From Sinorhizobium sp. B11 (GTDB lineage Bacteria > Pseudomonadota > Alphaproteobacteria > Rhizobiales > Rhizobiaceae), in assembly GCA_039725955.1 (NCBI GenBank), contig CP091034.1, positions 124,001-188,000 on the forward strand: a stretch of DNA of 64,000 nt. Direction: 5' to 3'. A program made the position numbers and the translations under genes. A model generated the notes under the pieces. It did not search any database and was not told the DNA's origin. It saw only the letters and a list, made by a program, of their open reading frames with translations. Shown here piece by piece: positions 18,100-26,808 of this stretch; the stretch's first letter is position 1; each line of letters opens with the position of its first letter.

Positions 18100-18393
18100 A
18101 TGACGCATACGGAAACGCGTTGGGAAAAGTCCGATCAAAAGCTTCATGCCGAAGAGCAGATTTCGCCTGTCAAGGCCAAGCAGGGCCGTACCGGCTATCG
18201 CATCCTGACCGTACTGGTCGCTGCACTGGTGCTGGCTTTCCTTGTCTGGATTCCGGTGGAGATCTGGGGTCAGAAGGAGGCCGATGATGTCGCCCCGCAG
18301 CAGCCCGGTCAGCAGATGCAGTCTCAAGTTCCGGCGGCTCCGCCACAGAATGGCGGCACTGTGCCGGCCCAGCCCGCGGCACCTGCACAATAA
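18100..18393 (+). CDS. Small single-pass membrane protein, unknown function
   Basis: A 97-residue protein from the ATG at 18100, which follows AAGGAG. The N-terminal 34 residues are polar and charged (MTHTETRWEKSDQKLHAEEQ), followed by one membrane segment (ILTVLVAALVLAFLVWIPVEIW, about 37-58) and a tail of about 40 residues rich in Gln, Pro and Ala. No enzyme motif is visible. It stands alone between the palindromic repeat and a terminator. I do not recognise a family. Confidence 0.75.
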   Translation: MTHTETRWEKSDQKLHAEEQISPVKAKQGRTGYRILTVLVAALVLAFLVWIPVEIWGQKEADDVAPQQPGQQMQSQVPAAPPQNGGTVPAQPAAPAQ

Positions 18394-18421
18394 CGAGCTG
18401 ATATCAAACGTTTAAACCACG

Positions 18422-18465
18422 CCCCGCAGCTAGAATGGCTGCGGGGTATCATTGTTGTTTTTTCT
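18422..18465 (+). terminator. Rho-independent terminator after the small membrane protein gene
   Basis: A 9-bp GC-rich stem (CCCCGCAGC / GCTGCGGGG) with a 7-base loop is followed by TATCATTGTTGTTTTTTC on the plus strand. It isolates the small membrane protein gene from pncB. Confidence 0.8.
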
Positions 18466-18570
18466 GGACTTTGTTTATCGATTTTTCGATAAGAAGGCGC
18501 ACGAGCCGGTTTCGTGCGCTGGCCGCGAGACGGTCGCGCCTGACCGGATTGACGGACAGGCAGGAGCTTC

Positions 18571-19875
18571 ATGGCCAGGACCGATATCGCAAGACGCGTC
18601 TACAATCACACCTGGAAACTCGATCCGATCGTCCGCAGTCTGATCGATACGGACTTCTACAAGCTTCTGATGCTGCAGATGATCTGGAAGCTCTATCCAG
18701 ATGTGAATGCCTCCTTCACCCTCATCAACCGCACCAAACGCGTGCGTCTCGCCGAACAGATCGACGAGGGCGAGTTGCGCGAGCAGCTTGATCATGCGCG
18801 CACGCTGAAGCTCGCCAAGAAGGAGATGATCTGGCTCGCCGGTAACAGCTTCTATGGCCGCGCCCAGATCTTCGAGCCGGAATTCCTTGCCTGGCTCTCC
18901 AATTTCCAGCTGCCGGAATACGAGCTCTCCAAGAAAGACGGGCAATATGTGCTCGATTTCCATGGGTCGTGGAAGGAAACGACCATGTGGGAAATCCCGG
19001 CCCTTGCCATCATCAACGAGATGCGCTCGCGCGCTGCCATGAAGGCGATGGGCCCCTTCACGCTCGATGTTCTCTATGCCCGCGCCAAAGCCAAGATGTG
19101 GGCCAAGGTGGAGAAGCTCCGTGAACTCCCGGGCCTGCGCATTTCCGATTTCGGTACCCGCCGCCGCCACAGCTTCCTCTGGCAGCGCTGGTGCGTCGAA
19201 GCGCTGAAGGAAGGCATCGGCCCGGCCTTTACCGGAACCAGCAATGTATTGCTGGCTATGGATTCCGATCTCGAAGCCGTCGGCACCAATGCCCACGAGC
19301 TGCCGATGGTCGCCGCAGCCCTTGCCGAGACCGACGAGCAGCTGAAGAACGCGCCTTACAAGGTGTTGCGCGACTGGAACAAGCTCTATGGCGGCAACCT
19401 GCTGATCGTGCTGCCGGACGCCTTCGGAACCGCCGCCTTCCTGCGCGACGCACCGGAATGGGTGGCCGACTGGACAGGCTTCCGCCCGGACAGCGCTCCG
19501 CCGGTCGAAGGCGGCGAAAAGATCATCGACTGGTGGAAGAAGATGGGCCGCGACCCGCGCCAAAAACTCCTGATCTTCTCCGATGGCCTCGATGTCGATG
19601 CGATCATCGATACCTACAAGCATTTCGAAGGCCGCGTGCGCATGAGCTTCGGCTGGGGCACGAACCTGACGAATGACTTCGCCGGCTGCGCACCGAACGA
19701 CAGTTCCGACTTCCTGCCGATTTCGATCGTCTGCAAGGTGAGCGACGCCAATGGCCGCCCCGCCGTCAAGCTTTCGGACAATCCTCAGAAGGCGACCGGC
19801 GAGCCTGCCGAAGTCGAGCGCTATCTGAAGTTCTTCGGCACCGAGGACCGCACCGATCAGGCCGTGCTGGTCTAA
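18571..19875 (+). CDS. pncB: Nicotinate phosphoribosyltransferase
   Basis: Salvages nicotinate into NAD synthesis by joining it to PRPP with ATP hydrolysis. The protein has 434 residues. Family landmarks are [18 protein letters not shown] near the N-terminus, [14 protein letters not shown] with the histidine that is phosphorylated, GTSNVLLAM, and the late [13 protein letters not shown]. The ATG at 18571 follows CAGGAG. Its end overlaps by 4 bases the stop of the convergent DUF72 gene. Confidence 0.96.
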   Translation: MARTDIARRVYNHTWKLDPIVRSLIDTDFYKLLMLQMIWKLYPDVNASFTLINRTKRVRLAEQIDEGELREQLDHARTLKLAKKEMIWLAGNSFYGRAQIFEPEFLAWLSNFQLPEYELSKKDGQYVLDFHGSWKETTMWEIPALAIINEMRSRAAMKAMGPFTLDVLYARAKAKMWAKVEKLRELPGLRISDFGTRRRHSFLWQRWCVEALKEGIGPAFTGTSNVLLAMDSDLEAVGTNAHELPMVAAALAETDEQLKNAPYKVLRDWNKLYGGNLLIVLPDAFGTAAFLRDAPEWVADWTGFRPDSAPPVEGGEKIIDWWKKMGRDPRQKLLIFSDGLDVDAIIDTYKHFEGRVRMSFGWGTNLTNDFAGCAPNDSSDFLPISIVCKVSDANGRPAVKLSDNPQKATGEPAEVERYLKFFGTEDRTDQAVLV

Positions 19876-20864
19876 ATCGTCGACCGCAGCGCCGGCCAGT
19901 GCCGGCGCGGCTCCTCGAACACCGTCCTGCCGCCACGGCGTTTTGGCTTGACGACAAGACCATCATCCGGCGGCCGGGCGACGCCGAGCTTGTCGGCGAG
20001 TGAATGGGCATCGGCCGGCGCACGTACCTTCACGTCGTTGTCGAAATAGACATAGACATCGCGCCCGCTCGCCGAGCGTTTCAGCGGCGGCTTGATGCGG
20101 TCGGCATCATCGGGCTCGATTCCATGCGTCCACGCATCGATGCGCCGGGCCCAGCGATCAAGCGCCTCATCGCTATAGCCGCTGATGTAAAGCTGCTCCG
20201 ATCCGTGCAGGCGGCAATAGATGAAATCCGCCGTCACATCCATCAGCCGCGGCCATTCCACCGTATCGGCCGCCACTAGCCCGACCTTGTACTTGCGTAG
20301 CAGTTCGATGAATTCGGGCGTGCAGAAACTGTCGTGGCGGATTTCCAGCGCATGGCGCATCGGCTGCGTCGTCTCGCTCTTCGTCCAGGCGCGGCCGTCA
20401 AGCCGTTCGTCATGCCGTTTCGCGATATCGGCCGCGGCATCCGTATTCTCGGGCAGCATTGCCAGGAAATTTGCGAAGAGATCGGCATTGAATGTCAGGC
20501 CTGGCGGAAATTGCCAGAGGATCGGCCCGAGTTTGGTGCCCAGGCGCATGAGGCCGGAGGCGAGGAAATTGGCAAGCGGCGTTTCGATGTCGCGCAGGCG
20601 CTTGAGATGCGTGATATAGCGCGAGCCCTTGACCGAAAAGACGAAACCATCGGGTGTTTCATCGCGCCAGCGGGCAAAAACATCCGGCTTCTGCAGCCCG
20701 TAAAATGTGCCGTTGATCTCGATGGAGGGAAATTGCCGCGAGGCATAGGCAAGTTCGCTCCTCCTGGCCAATCCCTTGGGATAGAAGACACCGCGCCAGG
20801 GCGCATAGGTCCATCCCGATATGCCGATGCGGATCGTGCCTGTTTTTGCCCTTGTTTTTGTCAT
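19872..20864 (-). CDS. DUF72 (YecE-like) protein
   Basis: A 330-residue protein of the DUF72 family, a TIM-barrel fold of unknown biochemical role. Family text: [60 protein letters not shown] and [19 protein letters not shown]. It is convergent with pncB, and the two stop codons overlap by 4 bases. No partner gene suggests its role. Confidence 0.88.
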   Translation of the reverse strand: MTKTRAKTGTIRIGISGWTYAPWRGVFYPKGLARRSELAYASRQFPSIEINGTFYGLQKPDVFARWRDETPDGFVFSVKGSRYITHLKRLRDIETPLANFLASGLMRLGTKLGPILWQFPPGLTFNADLFANFLAMLPENTDAAADIAKRHDERLDGRAWTKSETTQPMRHALEIRHDSFCTPEFIELLRKYKVGLVAADTVEWPRLMDVTADFIYCRLHGSEQLYISGYSDEALDRWARRIDAWTHGIEPDDADRIKPPLKRSASGRDVYVYFDNDVKVRAPADAHSLADKLGVARPPDDGLVVKPKRRGGRTVFEEPRRHWPALRSTI

Positions 20865-20908
20865 GCAAAGGGAACTGTGCCCGTGCGCTCTTGTTCCCGA
20901 ATGAAGAA

Positions 20909-20933
20909 AGGCGCCGCCTTGCCGGCAGCGCCT
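20909..20933 (-). terminator. Probable terminator after the periplasmic protein gene
   Basis: A hairpin with outer stem AGGCGC / GCGCCT and an inner GCC / GGC pair interrupted by one mismatch. On the minus strand it is followed by TTCTTCATTC. It sits 11 bases after the stop at 20944. Confidence 0.5.
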
Positions 20934-20943
20934 CGTCTCAAAA

Positions 20944-21435
20944 TCAGCCGGCCGGCTTCAGCGAGCTGATGATGGCGATCAGCTCGTCGTCATGAGCGTC
21001 CTGCTTGCCCTTGGTGCCCCAATAGGTGATCAGGAGCAGCTTGCCCTCAGAAGGCGAAAGGACGGCGACGCCGATATTGACCGGGCCTTCCTTGTCACTG
21101 CCGTCCCAGTCGAAGGTTTTCATCTTCATGCCGTTGATTTCGGCTTCGGATTCCTTCTGGGTCTTCTCCTCGATGGCGACGCCGTTCTTCTGCAGGAAGG
21201 CGAAGGCCTCGTCGATGATCTTGTCGCTGGTCTTTTCATCGGCAACGTCGATTGAAAGATAGATCGCCGAATCCTCGGACTGGGCATCGATGCCGGTCTC
21301 CGTCTCCTTCGGCCCCCAGTTGTCGGGAATGGTCACGGTCGCGACCGGATCGTCGCTCGGAAATTCCAGCGTTTCCGCCTGGGCAATCACAGGCAGGAAT
21401 GCCGCAAAGGCTGCGGCAATGATGAGCTTCTTCAT
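20944..21435 (-). CDS. Small exported protein, unknown function
   Basis: A 163-residue protein starting MKKLIIAAAFAAFLPVIAQAE, a clear Sec signal peptide with an AQA cleavage motif. The mature part is about 143 residues, acidic, with the text FPSDDPVATVTIPDNWGPKETETGIDAQSEDSAIYLSIDV, and resembles the PsbP/DUF1795-like class of small periplasmic proteins. No catalytic motif is seen. The upstream open frame to 21507 is Arg/Ala-rich and looks non-coding. Confidence 0.75.
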   Translation of the reverse strand: MKKLIIAAAFAAFLPVIAQAETLEFPSDDPVATVTIPDNWGPKETETGIDAQSEDSAIYLSIDVADEKTSDKIIDEAFAFLQKNGVAIEEKTQKESEAEINGMKMKTFDWDGSDKEGPVNIGVAVLSPSEGKLLLITYWGTKGKQDAHDDELIAIISSLKPAG

Positions 21436-21855
21436 GGTAGGTCCCCGCATGGTCGCGTCCCGGCGGGCAGCAGCCCTTGCCGCCCCTCTCGCTCCGGATC
21501 GCGCCACATAGGATCGTTACCGGCTTTTGCTTTGCCAAGCCTTACCGATCGCGGGTCACAAAGCGCCCAATATTTAAACGCGCAGTCCATTTTTGGTGTC
21601 TTCAAGCAAAGACATTGCGAAGGCGACCGCGCTAGGCCGCACGGAGGCCTTCTTCGGGATGGATGTCCGCCGCGGCAGCCAATCCCATCCTGGCGGTGGG
21701 GCTTTCAACTACCGCCGCGCATAGGACGCATAACTGGCACAAGATTGCCCATACGCCGTGTGGGAAATGTCAGATTGTGACATGACAGGCATTGATCTGA
21801 CATTCGCTATAGAGCAGTTGAAAGCTGCCGCACCCTATGCAGCAGATAAGATTAT
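21436..21855. other. Non-coding stretch with a 10-bp inverted repeat
   Basis: No convincing gene is seen in these 420 bases; the plus-strand open frame at 21532-21780 has unnatural composition and no ribosome-binding sequence. The region holds a perfect inverted repeat AATGTCAGAT (21766-21775) / ATCTGACATT (21795-21804) with a 19-base spacer that itself contains TGACATGACA. A second short palindrome AGATAAGATTATCT lies close to the stop of the next gene. Confidence 0.5.
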
Positions 21856-22062
21856 CTACTTCGACAGCCAGCTTTCGAAATAGTGGCGGACAGCCGCACC
21901 CGCGCCGAAATGATCAGTCGTATCCAGCCTCGCAACTGCGCCGCGCACGACATCCGCCATAACGGATGCAGGCAGGATGCCGGACTTGACCATGGTTTGA
22001 AACAGTTCCTCCACCAGGATGATCGTTCCGATCGCTTCGTCTTCAGCCTTGAAATTCGCCAT
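21856..22062 (-). CDS. Small hypothetical protein
   Basis: A 68-residue soluble protein starting MANFKAEDEAIGTIILVEEL. The ATG at 22062 follows a strong GAGGGGAGA ribosome-binding sequence, which favours it over the longer frame to 22107. It looks largely helical (ASVMADVVRGAVARLDTTDHFGAG), with no cysteine. I do not recognise the family or a function. Confidence 0.65.
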   Translation of the reverse strand: MANFKAEDEAIGTIILVEELFQTMVKSGILPASVMADVVRGAVARLDTTDHFGAGAAVRHYFESWLSK

Positions 22063-22284
22063 TGCTGGTCTCCCCTCTGTGTCGTTGGCAATGAAAATGT
22101 GGACCAACCTATCGCGTTAGGGTCGAGTTGTGGAGAAGCCCACGAATTTCGTCGCGCCGCCGAACTTGGCCGGCGGGATGTGCAGGCGGATATCATCGTT
22201 GATGGGGCAGGGAGAAGTTCGGACATCGACACCTCGCGCAATTAAGCCGCGCCTCAACAATGCTGAGATTTGTTTCGCCGCCGA

Positions 22285-23001
22285 CTATAGGAAAGACGGC
22301 TCTGGATCAGGGTCGATCTCCTCGATGATATCGGGCTGGTCATTCCTTGGATTGCCGACGTTGGGTCCGATCGACCACATGGTCATTAGTTCGCTTGGAA
22401 ACTGCGTCATCAAATCATGCGGCGGCGGCACGTCGGATAGCCAGCGCTGATAGTCCTTTTCATGCAGGATAACAGGCATACGGTCGTGGATAGTCGACAT
22501 CATTTCGTTGGCGGCGCAGGTGAGGATGGCAAAAGTCCGAACCTGCAAATCGGTTTTTGGATCGCGCCACCTCTCCCAGAGGCCGGCGAGAGCAAAAGGC
22601 TGCCCGCTCTTCATCGCGATTGCATAGGCCTGCTTCTTCTTTCCCGAAGGTTCGAGTTTTTTCCATTCAAAATACCCGTCGATCGGCACGAGGCAGCGGC
22701 TGCTCTGGTACGCATTCCGGAACATTGGCTTGTCGGCAACTTCTTCGCATTTTGCGTTGACCGGCGTAGGCATCCCGGCTTTCCACCAGGCCGGCTTCAG
22801 CCCCCATTGCGCCGGTGCGAAGTTGGCGCCCATGTTGTTGTTCCGGTCAACATCCATGATGATGATCGGGTAATCCAGGCTCGGAGCGCCGTTGTAGCGC
22901 GGAAACTGGTTTGCCATGCCGAGCGCACCTTCTCTGCCGGCAAAGGCAAAAGCCTGCATCAGCGTGACCAGATCGGATTTGACGAACACTCTCCCGCACA
23001 T
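22285..23001 (-). CDS. SRAP-domain protein (HMCES/YedK type), abasic-site DNA-protein crosslinker
   Basis: A 238-residue protein that starts MCGR. In this family, Cys2 becomes the free N-terminal nucleophile after Met removal and forms a stable thiazolidine crosslink to abasic sites in single-stranded DNA, protecting them. The other family residues are present: Asn in PVNAKCEEV, Glu in CLVPIDGYFEWKK, and His in STIHDRMPVIL. The ATG at 23001 follows GAGGGAAAAGC. It is monocistronic, and no LexA-type box was identified by eye. Confidence 0.92.
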   Translation of the reverse strand: MCGRVFVKSDLVTLMQAFAFAGREGALGMANQFPRYNGAPSLDYPIIIMDVDRNNNMGANFAPAQWGLKPAWWKAGMPTPVNAKCEEVADKPMFRNAYQSSRCLVPIDGYFEWKKLEPSGKKKQAYAIAMKSGQPFALAGLWERWRDPKTDLQVRTFAILTCAANEMMSTIHDRMPVILHEKDYQRWLSDVPPPHDLMTQFPSELMTMWSIGPNVGNPRNDQPDIIEEIDPDPEPSFL

Positions 23002-23270
23002 GCTTTTCCCTCCGCTCTGAGCTCGGCCCTGCTTTGCGCTGATCGGACAAGGTTCGGGCCAATCAACGGAACATAAAGAGAACACATTAGGCGAAGCTAA
23101 AGAACCGTCAAGGATTTGTTTGCAGGAAAAAATGTTGGCGTTAACGCGGCTGCAGAGTTTGTGCGTTTGAAGCGACGAGGCGAAGCCATCGCGTTACTGG
23201 GATCAATTCCAGGGTCGCCCCAACCGGAAATCAGAAAAGGATAAGGGAATACAGGTATTTAGATGAAAAA

Positions 23271-23360
23271 TGGCGGACAAGGTGGGATTCGAACCCACGG
23301 TACGCTTTCACGTACACACGCGTTCCAGGCGTGCGCCTTAAACCACTCGGCCACCTGTCC
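23271..23360 (-). tRNA. tRNA-Ser (anticodon GGA)
   Basis: A 90-base class II tRNA with encoded CCA. Acceptor GGACAGG pairs with CTTGTCC (one G-U). The anticodon arm CACGC-CTGGAAC-GCGTG gives GGA (plus-strand positions 23324-23326), which reads UCC/UCU serine codons. The long variable arm TACG-TGAAAG-CGTA and a normal T arm with GGTTCGAATCC are present. The minus strand downstream has a T-rich run (ATTTTTCATC). Confidence 0.97.
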
Positions 23361-23587
23361 TTTTTGGGCGTTCGCGCCTTGGAGAGGAGCAAATCGTCGG
23401 AACGGCGCGATATATACCCAAGAATTTTTGCCGATCAACCCAAATCTAACAGTTTTTTGACTTCTTCCGATAAAACTGCGCGCATGCCGTCCATTGCGCT
23501 GTGTCTGCTCCGAGCCTATCTCTAGGTTTGAGTGGAGATTGGCGCGGCTCGCCGGACATCAAGGCACACCCGTCATCGGAGGATTTG

Positions 23588-23905
23588 ATGCGTTTCTTGT
23601 TGCGTCTTGCCAGCCTGTTTGCGCTGGCAGTTGCGGTCATTGCCGGAACCATCGATTCCATTCAGTCCGTTGCATCCTCGCAAGTGCTCATGACCCCGAT
23701 GTCGGATGCGTGGCAGGATGTCAGCCCCTCGACGCTTACCGCGCTCCAGTCTTCCGTTTCCTATTATGTCCATCCGCGTTTCTACGCTTTCATCTTCCAG
23801 TGGCTCATGCTGCAGCCGGCCTTTGCCGTGTTTCTGGTGCTGTCGCTCATCCTGTGGATGGTTGGCTACAAGAAGCCGCCGGTGGCCGGCCGCTTTACCG
23901 CATAG
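23588..23905 (+). CDS. Small membrane protein, unknown function
   Basis: A 105-residue protein from the ATG at 23588, preceded by GGAGGATTTG. It has an N-terminal membrane or signal segment (LASLFALAVAVIAGTIDSI, about 6-24), a polar middle part (DAWQDVSPSTLTALQSSV), and a second membrane segment (PAFAVFLVLSLILWMVGY, about 78-95), ending in a basic KKPP tail. No motif identifies a function. It stands alone between tRNA-Ser and the nucleoside importer. Confidence 0.72.
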   Translation: MRFLLRLASLFALAVAVIAGTIDSIQSVASSQVLMTPMSDAWQDVSPSTLTALQSSVSYYVHPRFYAFIFQWLMLQPAFAVFLVLSLILWMVGYKKPPVAGRFTA

Positions 23906-24224
23906 CTGAAGAGCTGGAGGGTGTGAAAAAGTGCAATCGGCAGTTCCCGAAATGGCGGGATGATGAGCCCGATGCCGCCAGGCCACTGGTTAGAAAATCC
24001 GCATTTTAGCGGTCGATTTGCCCAGAATTCAGGACCTGTGGATTGATTTTCGGCAATAATGGCAAATCTTTACCAACCGAAAAATTTCTCGTGAATTTTT
24101 TGTGGAGCCATGCAAGGATGCACGCAGCCAGGCCTCCGGGGGGAGGTCGGTGGTTCCGCAGACATGCCTGAAAAAGGCTTGCGGGAGGACCCCAAACAAA
24201 TAGCAACAACAGGGCTGCAAACTC
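23906..24224. other. Leader region of the nucleoside importer; possible structured 5' UTR
   Basis: No gene is seen here. The right end, close to the binding protein start, can fold into stacked stems: GGTC (24146-24149) with GACC (24188-24191), CCGCA (24156-24160) with TGCGG (24180-24184), and an apical GCCT / AGGC. This may be a structured leader; it does not match a riboswitch class that I know. An AT-rich tract at about 24050-24105 is the likely promoter zone. Confidence 0.35.
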
Positions 24225-25217
24225 ATGAAAAAATCCCTTCTCACCCTCCTTGCCGTGGCAGCGATGTCGACGACGGCGCTTGCCGCCGACATCAAGCCGG
24301 CTCTCGTTTACGGCACCGGCGGGAAGTTCGATAAGTCCTTCAACGAAGCTGCTTTCAACGGTGCTGAAAAGTTCAAGAAGGAAACCGGCATCGCCTACCG
24401 CGATTTCGAGCCGACCGGCGACACCCAGGGCGAGCAGGCCATCCGCAACTTCGCAAGCCGCGGCTTCAACCCGGTTGTTGCCGTTTCCTTCGCCTGGACC
24501 TCGGCTGTCGAGAAGGTTGCCGCTGAATTCCCGGACACCAAGTTCATCATCGTCGACTCCGTCGTCGACAAGCCGAACGTCCGCTCCGTCCTCTACAAGG
24601 AAGAGGAAGGCTCCTATCTCGTCGGTGTTCTCGCTGGCATGGCGTCCAAGACCGGCAAGGTCGGCTTCGTCGGCGGCATGGACATTCCGCTGATCCGCAA
24701 GTTCGAATGTGGCTACGAGCAGGGCGCACGCGCCGCCAAGGCCGACATCGAAGTCTTCCAGAACATGACCGGCACGACCGGTGCAGCCTGGAACGACCCG
24801 GTCCGCGGCGGCGAGCTCACCAAGAACCAGATCGACCAGGGTGCTGACGTCGTTTACGCGGCAGCCGGTGCCACCGGTCTCGGCGTTCTGCAGACGGCAG
24901 CCGACAACAAGAAACTGTCGATCGGCGTCGATTCCAACCAGAACCACCTGCATCCGGGTTCCGTGTTGACCTCGATGGTCAAGCGCGTCGACCTCGCCGT
25001 CTACAACGCCTATAATGACACCAAGAACGACAAGTTCACGGCCGGTGTCCAGTCTCTCGGCGTCAAGGAAGACGGCGTTGCCGCCGCCATGGACGACAAC
25101 AACAAGCCGTTGATCACGCCGGAGATGCAGGCTGCCGTCGACAAGGCCAAGGCCGACATCATTGCTGGCACCGTCAAGGTTCACGATTACACCACGGACA
25201 ATGCCTGCCCGAAGTGA
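24225..25217 (+). CDS. BMP-family nucleoside ABC transporter substrate-binding protein
   Basis: A 330-residue periplasmic binding protein with a cleaved signal peptide (MKKSLLTLLAVAAMSTTALAAD) and no lipobox, so it should be soluble rather than lipid-anchored. BMP/Med family text: YGTGGKFDKSFNEAAFNGAE, GFNPVVAVSFAW, FIIVDSVVDKPNVRSV, EEGSYLVGVLAGM, VGFVGGMDIPLIRKFE and GVDSNQN. BMP proteins bind nucleosides (PnrA/NupA type), and the salvage genes that follow support this. A terminator-like hairpin follows the stop. Confidence 0.92.
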   Translation: MKKSLLTLLAVAAMSTTALAADIKPALVYGTGGKFDKSFNEAAFNGAEKFKKETGIAYRDFEPTGDTQGEQAIRNFASRGFNPVVAVSFAWTSAVEKVAAEFPDTKFIIVDSVVDKPNVRSVLYKEEEGSYLVGVLAGMASKTGKVGFVGGMDIPLIRKFECGYEQGARAAKADIEVFQNMTGTTGAAWNDPVRGGELTKNQIDQGADVVYAAAGATGLGVLQTAADNKKLSIGVDSNQNHLHPGSVLTSMVKRVDLAVYNAYNDTKNDKFTAGVQSLGVKEDGVAAAMDDNNKPLITPEMQAAVDKAKADIIAGTVKVHDYTTDNACPK

Positions 25218-25232
25218 GTCGTAACTGAGATC

Positions 25233-25272
25233 GGGCGTATGGCGGACAAGGATTTTCGCCATACGCCCTTTT
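25233..25272 (+). terminator. Strong hairpin between binding protein and ATPase genes
   Basis: A perfect 12-bp stem (GGGCGTATGGCG at 25233-25244 with CGCCATACGCCC at 25257-25268) and a 12-base loop, followed by TTTTCTTATTT. It has the form of a Rho-independent terminator and lies 15 bases after the binding protein stop. Partial read-through would give much more binding protein than membrane components. The ATG at 25239 lies inside the stem and is not a start. Confidence 0.75.
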
Positions 25273-25289
25273 CTTATTTGGAGCCTGCT

Positions 25290-26801
25290 GTGACAGACCA
25301 GCCTGCTATCGAACTTGTCGGCATCGACAAGAAATTCGGCGCCGTTCACGCCAACAAGGACATCAACCTGACCGTCGCCAAGGGCTCGATCCATGGCATT
25401 ATCGGGGAAAACGGCGCTGGCAAATCGACCCTGATGTCCATCATCTACGGTTTTTACCAGGCCGATAGCGGCGAGATCCGCGTCAACGGCCAGCCCATCA
25501 CCATCAAGGATAGCCAGGCAGCGATCGCCGCCGGCATCGGCATGGTGCACCAGCACTTCATGCTGGTCGACAATTTCACCGTCCTCGAAAACATCATGCT
25601 CGGCGCCGAAGGCGGCGCGCTGCTGGCAAGGGGCGTTGCTTCCGCGCGCGCCGAGCTCAAGCGGCTGGAGACCGAATACGGCCTGGAGGTCAACCCGGAC
25701 GCGCTGATCGAGCAGCTTCCGGTCGGCCTGCAGCAGCGTGTGGAAATCCTCAAGGCCATGTATCGCGGCGCCGAGATCCTGATCCTCGATGAGCCGACGG
25801 GCGTGCTGACACCAGCCGAGGCCGATCACCTGTTCCGCATTCTCGGCGTGCTGCGCGACGAGGGCAAGACCGTTGTCCTCATCACCCACAAGCTGCGCGA
25901 GATCATGGCGATCACCGACACTGTCTCCGTCATGCGCCGCGGCGAGATGGTCGCCACCCGCAAGACCAGCGAGACCACGGTTGAAGAGCTCGCCGAACTC
26001 ATGGTCGGCCGCCGCGTGCTGCTGCGGGTCCAGAAGGGCGAGGCAAAGCCCGCCGATGTCTTGCTGTCCGTCCGCAACCTGACGGTCAAGGACAACAGGG
26101 GCGTGACGATGGTCGACAACGTCTCCTTCGATGTCCGCGCCGGCGAGATCGTCGGCATTGCCGGTGTGGCCGGCAATGGTCAGTCGGAACTGCTGGAGGC
26201 GATCGCGGGTATCCGCAAGCCGGCATCCGGCGAAATCCTGCTCGACGGCCAGCCGATCGACAAGGCCGATCCGGCCCGCCTGCGTGAGCTCGGCCTCGCG
26301 CATATTCCCGAAGACCGCCACCACATGGGCCTGGTGCTGAAGTTCGAAGAATATGAAAATGCCGTACTCGGCTATCACCACCGTCCCGAATACAGCCGCG
26401 GCCCGCTGCTCGATCTCGACGCCATCCGCAAGGATGCGATGGAAAAGATCGAGAAATACGACATCCGCCCGCCGAACCCGCGCCTGAAGACGGCGAATTT
26501 TTCCGGTGGCAACCAGCAGAAGATTGTCGTCGCCCGCGAGATCGAGCGCGATCCGAAGATGCTGATTATCGGCCAGCCGACCCGTGGCGTCGATATAGGC
26601 GCCATCGAATTCATCCATCGCCGGATCATCGAGATGCGCGATGCGGGTAAGGCCATTCTGCTCGTCTCCGTCGAGCTCGACGAAATCCGCGCCCTTTCAG
26701 ACCGTATCCTTGTCATGTTTGCCGGCCACGTCGTCGGCGAGAAGACGCCCGATGCCGGTGAACAGACCCTCGGCCTGATGATGGCCGGCATTGCCGCGTG
26801 A
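25290..26801 (+). CDS. Nucleoside ABC transporter ATPase, tandem nucleotide-binding domains
   Basis: About 503 residues from a GTG at 25290 preceded by GGAG. The first domain has Walker A GENGAGKST and Walker B ILILDEPTGVLTP, with LPVGLQQR in place of the LSGGQ signature. The second domain has a degenerate Walker A (GVAGNGQSE, no GKS) but an intact FSGGNQQK signature. This asymmetry is normal for sugar/nucleoside importers of the RbsA/NupA type. The next gene starts 8 bases downstream. Confidence 0.93.
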   Translation: MTDQPAIELVGIDKKFGAVHANKDINLTVAKGSIHGIIGENGAGKSTLMSIIYGFYQADSGEIRVNGQPITIKDSQAAIAAGIGMVHQHFMLVDNFTVLENIMLGAEGGALLARGVASARAELKRLETEYGLEVNPDALIEQLPVGLQQRVEILKAMYRGAEILILDEPTGVLTPAEADHLFRILGVLRDEGKTVVLITHKLREIMAITDTVSVMRRGEMVATRKTSETTVEELAELMVGRRVLLRVQKGEAKPADVLLSVRNLTVKDNRGVTMVDNVSFDVRAGEIVGIAGVAGNGQSELLEAIAGIRKPASGEILLDGQPIDKADPARLRELGLAHIPEDRHHMGLVLKFEEYENAVLGYHHRPEYSRGPLLDLDAIRKDAMEKIEKYDIRPPNPRLKTANFSGGNQQKIVVAREIERDPKMLIIGQPTRGVDIGAIEFIHRRIIEMRDAGKAILLVSVELDEIRALSDRILVMFAGHVVGEKTPDAGEQTLGLMMAGIAA

Positions 26802-26808
26802 GGCCTCG

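Noticed and set aside
21532..21780. 82-codon open frame on the plus strand
   Set aside because: No ribosome-binding sequence, odd Arg/Pro/Gly composition, and it overlaps the inverted repeat; treated as non-coding.
23263..23460. 65-codon open frame over the tRNA
   Set aside because: It is the reverse side of tRNA-Ser(GGA); the tRNA has complete cloverleaf features.
24006..26618. 870-codon open frame on the minus strand
   Set aside because: It runs antisense through the binding protein and nucleoside ATPase genes, both of which have clear family motifs. The antisense translation is His/Asp/Gly-rich, as expected for a GC-rich shadow frame.
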